A stretch of 64,000 nucleotides of DNA from Chromatiaceae bacterium (GTDB lineage: Bacteria > Pseudomonadota > Gammaproteobacteria > Chromatiales > Chromatiaceae). This document shows positions 61,165 through 64,000 of this stretch, piece by piece (position 1 is the stretch's first letter; every line of letters starts with the position of its first letter). The stretch lies in assembly GCA_024235315.1 (NCBI GenBank), contig JACKMP010000001.1, positions 248,001 to 312,000 on the forward strand. Reading direction: 5' to 3'. The position numbers were made by a program, and so were the translations under genes. Below the pieces are notes generated by a model. The model worked only from the letters and a program-made list of their open reading frames with translations. It was not told the origin of the DNA and did no database searches.

Positions 61165-62106
61165 ATGGACATCAAAGCCCTGTTCGATGCCGAGCCCCAA
61201 TCGCCACTGTACGTCGCAGTGAACCGGGTACTGGTGCGCAACGACCCCAACCTGTTGCGGATGATGAAGGAGGCCAGCAGCAAGATGTGCCTGGCCACGG
61301 CACTGACGCCGGGATTCCGCGGCTTCGACCTGATGCGCCAGCGCGGCAACTGCCCGATGGGTATGCGTTGGGCGGCCAGCTCGGATATGTCGGACGAACT
61401 GTCCCATATCTGGATCGACCAGTTCACCTACTGGGACTCCTGGCAGGCCCATGAGAACTTTCACGAGACATTCGAGGACGTCGTGGTCGAGTCGTGCGCA
61501 AAATGCGGCGGAATGTTGCTCGACGGACCCGAGGAGCCGATCTACCGCATCGTCAAAAGCGACTTGCCGAAGCTGATTTCGAAAAACCAGATGATGAAAC
61601 TGGGTTTCGGCAACAGCGGCGACACACGTGGCTACGCAATGGACTCCGGTGCCGGCATCACAGTGCTCGCGACTCACCATATCAAGCCGGGCAAGGAGAG
61701 TGAATTCGAGGATGGCGAGGTGCAGACCATGGAGATGCTCAAGGAGACCGCCGGCGTGGTCGGCTACCAGATCCTCAAGCGCGTCGGCCTGTCGACCCTG
61801 GGCAGCGGCCACGCGACCGTCGAGTCGCTGATGGAGGACCTCAAGGACAGCTCCGGCAGCAAACTCAGGCGCACCGCCGAGGTGTGGGAGGGCTACACCA
61901 TCCCGGCCGAATACCTGACGATGGTCGAATTCGAGGACCTTGCCTCCGCGCAGGGCGGCATGCCGCACGTCAACGTCAAGCCGTCGATTCTTTTCGTGCA
62001 TGGCCCCAAGGTGCTGAACAACTGTCTGACCATGCCTACCGTGCGAATATCCGACACGATGTTCCGCGAGCACAGCTACCGCGAGATGCTGCAGGGCGTG
62101 AAATAG
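61165..62106 (+). CDS. sor: Sulfur oxygenase/reductase (SOR)
   Basis: A 313-residue cytoplasmic non-heme iron enzyme that disproportionates elemental sulfur with oxygen to sulfite, thiosulfate and sulfide without a cofactor. Residues match the archaeal enzyme: the persulfide Cys in 'SKMCLATALTPGF' (residue 42), Fe ligands His96 and His100 (AHENFH) and Glu124 (GPEEPIY), and the Cys111/Cys114 pair (CAKC). The spacings H-H (4), H-Glu (24) and Cys-Glu (13 and 10) equal those in Acidianus. Mesophilic SORs are known from Halothiobacillus and Thioalkalivibrio. GAGG precedes the ATG. It is the best indicator of a sulfur-oxidising host. Confidence 0.9.
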   Translation: MDIKALFDAEPQSPLYVAVNRVLVRNDPNLLRMMKEASSKMCLATALTPGFRGFDLMRQRGNCPMGMRWAASSDMSDELSHIWIDQFTYWDSWQAHENFHETFEDVVVESCAKCGGMLLDGPEEPIYRIVKSDLPKLISKNQMMKLGFGNSGDTRGYAMDSGAGITVLATHHIKPGKESEFEDGEVQTMEMLKETAGVVGYQILKRVGLSTLGSGHATVESLMEDLKDSSGSKLRRTAEVWEGYTIPAEYLTMVEFEDLASAQGGMPHVNVKPSILFVHGPKVLNNCLTMPTVRISDTMFREHSYREMLQGVK

Positions 62107-62144
62107 CCGGCAGCCCCCAGCCGGCCCATGGCGGCGGGCCGCAT

Positions 62145-62984
62145 TCAGGGGATGTGCGACTCCAGTGAGAAACGCGCCCCGGCATCAATCGCCAAGCGGT
62201 CACGCAGTGTCGGCAGGATACTTGCGAGTTGCTGCGGCAGTGTCCACGGCGGATTGATCACGTAGACACCGCTGCCATACATCCCGCTGTCGGTCGGTTG
62301 CCGTACCTGCAGCTCGACCTGCAGCCATGCCGGCGCCCCAAGACGTCGAAACCGCTCGCGCATCACCTGCACTTCATTACGGCGCAGCAGCGGATACCAG
62401 AGCACGTAGGTGCCCTGCGCGAATCGCTTGAGCGCTGCGTTCAGGGCCTCTTCGACACGACGGTAGTCGGCCTTCACCTCGTAGGGCGGGTCGATCAGTA
62501 TCACCGCCCGCCTGGTCGGCGGCGGAAGGATGCCGACCAGGCCGGCGAAACCATCCTCGCCACGCACCTTCACCTGCCTGCCGGCGGCCTTGACCCCGGC
62601 CTGCAGTGCCCGCAGATCGGCCGGGTGCATCTCGAACAGCAGCATCCGGTCTTCGTCACGAATCAGCGATCCGGCCAGCAAAGGCGATCCGGGATAGATC
62701 CGCAAGTCTGGCCCGCTGTTGAACTTACGCAATGCGGCCAGGAACGCCACCAGCGCGGGCGGCAACTGTGACTGCTCCCACAGACGCCCGACCCCTTCGA
62801 GGTACTCGGCGTTCTGCGCCGCCTGCGACCCTTTGAGATCGTATTGCCCCGCCCCGGCGTGCGTATCGATGTACCAGTACGGTTTGCCCTTTTGACCGTA
62901 GTACGAAAGTATCTCGAACAGCACATAGTGCTTCAGAACATCGGCATGGTTGCCGGCATGAAAGGCGTGACGATAGCTCAGCAT
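62145..62984 (-). CDS. rlmJ: 23S rRNA (adenine-N6)-methyltransferase RlmJ
   Basis: A 279-residue methyltransferase for adenine 2030 of 23S rRNA. The N-terminus 'MLSYRHAFHAGNHADVLKHYVL' and catalytic motif 'ILIDPPYEVKADY' (DPPY) are characteristic, as is 'DTHAGAGQYDLKG'. It converges on the sulfur oxygenase/reductase with 38 bases between. Confidence 0.96.
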   Translation of the reverse strand: MLSYRHAFHAGNHADVLKHYVLFEILSYYGQKGKPYWYIDTHAGAGQYDLKGSQAAQNAEYLEGVGRLWEQSQLPPALVAFLAALRKFNSGPDLRIYPGSPLLAGSLIRDEDRMLLFEMHPADLRALQAGVKAAGRQVKVRGEDGFAGLVGILPPPTRRAVILIDPPYEVKADYRRVEEALNAALKRFAQGTYVLWYPLLRRNEVQVMRERFRRLGAPAWLQVELQVRQPTDSGMYGSGVYVINPPWTLPQQLASILPTLRDRLAIDAGARFSLESHIP

Positions 62985-63058
62985 GTTGGAGACCGGTCAG
63001 ATGAAGGCCGGCATCCTAGCATCCCGCTGCGCCTGTACACGGAACACCGCGCATAACA

Positions 63059-64000
63059 TCAAAACAGGTCCACGCTTCCGCTTCCGCCCGTGCTCTGGTC
63101 ATCGATGTCGGCAAAATCGACACTGCGGTTGCGCCCGTTCTCCTTGGCGAAGTACAACGCCCGGTCAGCCTGGTCTACCAGGCTGGTCGGCAGCACATTC
63201 TCAGCGCAACCCACATATCCGATACTCACGGTGATGCTACCGACGCCGGGGAAGTCATAGTTCTCGACGATGTTGCGGAAGCGTTCGAGGGCAATCCTTG
63301 CCCGATCCGGGCGGGCCGCACACAGCAACACCACGAACTCTTCGCCACCGAACCTGAACAGGTCGTCGGTGTAGCGAAACGAACGCTCCATCAGGCGGGC
63401 GAAATGAATCAGCACCTCATCACCGTAAAGGTGCCCCAGTGTGTCGTTGACGCGCTTGAAATGGTCGATGTCCAGCACGGCGAGGGTCAACGCATGATTC
63501 GGTTGCTCGCGTGCACGCCGGCTGGCCAGCTCGAACAAAACGGCAAAGGTCTGGCGATTGAGCAGGCCGGTCAACGCGTCGCGTTCGCGGCTGTCCATCA
63601 GCCTGACGAGGTTGCCGTATATCTCGATAACCTGCAGCAACTTGGCGCGCAACCAGGGATCCACCGGTACCTTTTCCAACACGACCAGGCGCAGCGGCCC
63701 GATCTCGCCCGACAGCGGAATGATCAACAGTCCGGACTCGCCGTCTTCTGACTCGATGGCAGCCGGCTGCAGGGTTCGAATGACACCCATCAGGTCGAGC
63801 ACACGGTCGCGCTTCTCCAGGCGCTGTCCAGTGTCGTCGAAGCGGCGGATGCTGATATCGTCAGGCCCGATGTCGGACTGTGCCTTGCCTGTTGCGCTGC
63901 GGCCAAATACATCGAGTACCGAAACCTCGGTTCCAGGGGACATCTCGCGCAGGCTGCCGATCAGGTGCCGCGTCAGCGCGATACCGTCGCTCTGCCGGCT
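63059..64000 (-). CDS. GGDEF-domain diguanylate cyclase (partial, cut by window end)
   Basis: Diguanylate cyclase: the C-terminal 170 residues are a GGDEF domain with an intact active site (FRFGGEEFVVLL) and the I-site RYTD seven residues before the conserved Arg, so it is probably active and product-inhibited. The region before it looks like a GAF-type sensor. An ATG at 63943 exists, but the frame stays open through base 64000 with coding-like sequence (RHLIGSLRE), so the real start is outside the window. Confidence 0.88.
   Translation of the reverse strand, partial: SRQSDGIALTRHLIGSLREMSPGTEVSVLDVFGRSATGKAQSDIGPDDISIRRFDDTGQRLEKRDRVLDLMGVIRTLQPAAIESEDGESGLLIIPLSGEIGPLRLVVLEKVPVDPWLRAKLLQVIEIYGNLVRLMDSRERDALTGLLNRQTFAVLFELASRRAREQPNHALTLAVLDIDHFKRVNDTLGHLYGDEVLIHFARLMERSFRYTDDLFRFGGEEFVVLLCAARPDRARIALERFRNIVENYDFPGVGSITVSIGYVGCAENVLPTSLVDQADRALYFAKENGRNRSVDFADIDDQSTGGSGSVDLF

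Noticed and set aside
60982..62073. Long extension of the quinone oxidoreductase frame
   Set aside because: It is antisense to the sulfur oxygenase/reductase and has no family similarity.

Overview
The window looks like chromosomal DNA of a sulfur-oxidising gammaproteobacterium, probably of the Chromatiales/Ectothiorhodospiraceae type. The signs are the high G+C content, gammaproteobacterial housekeeping genes (tsaB, sbcB, rlmJ, ppnP, folE, nadA, class I nrdAB), and a sulfur oxygenase/reductase whose catalytic residues and spacing match the archaeal enzymes. This placement is inference. I saw no rRNA or tRNA gene, CRISPR array, insertion sequence or prophage.

Layout. 1-3974 (minus): an RND efflux permease cut by the window edge, and its membrane fusion protein. 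4478-6004: a stand-alone dynamin-like GTPase. 6027-10743: an HDOD protein, then a Nudix-winged-helix regulator of the NrtR type, nadA, a two-domain polyphosphate:AMP phosphotransferase and a SirB2-like membrane protein. 10747-27888 (minus): a 17-kb nitrate assimilation cluster reading nasT, nrtA, nrtB, nrtC, nirB, nirD, a first nitrate reductase, a ferredoxin-DmsC fusion, a second nitrate reductase with a BFD domain, a small membrane protein, mobB and a b-type cytochrome. 28248-28718: a TlpA thioredoxin. 29006-35075: an nrdA-nrdB-nrdB operon with NrdR boxes and a terminator. 35197-40928: a GAF-PAS-GGDEF-EAL protein, folE, ppnP, a SprT protease and a CBS protein. 41105-56508: mostly small, poorly characterised proteins mixed with PlsC, HIT, GIY-YIG, rhodanese, ankyrin, 2OG-oxygenase and OmpA-like proteins. 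56554-64000: an MFS transporter, sbcB, tsaB, a quinone oxidoreductase, the sulfur oxygenase/reductase, rlmJ and a GGDEF protein cut by the window edge.

The most coherent system is the nitrate cluster. Nitrate would be imported by NrtABC, reduced to nitrite by one or both Mo-bisMGD reductases, then to ammonium by NirBD; MobB serves the cofactor. Control appears layered. Both nasT and nrtA have upstream sigma-54 (-24/-12) promoter matches with NtrC-type palindromes, and both leaders contain a strong intrinsic terminator. The nrtA leader also carries two hairpins with the same AAUGGC hexaloop, the form recognised by ANTAR antiterminators such as NasT. This reads as nitrogen limitation (NtrC) plus nitrate/nitrite (NasT antitermination) acting in series. 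The electron path to the two reductases, through a membrane ferredoxin-DmsC fusion rather than an obvious NADH-dependent subunit, is the least familiar part.
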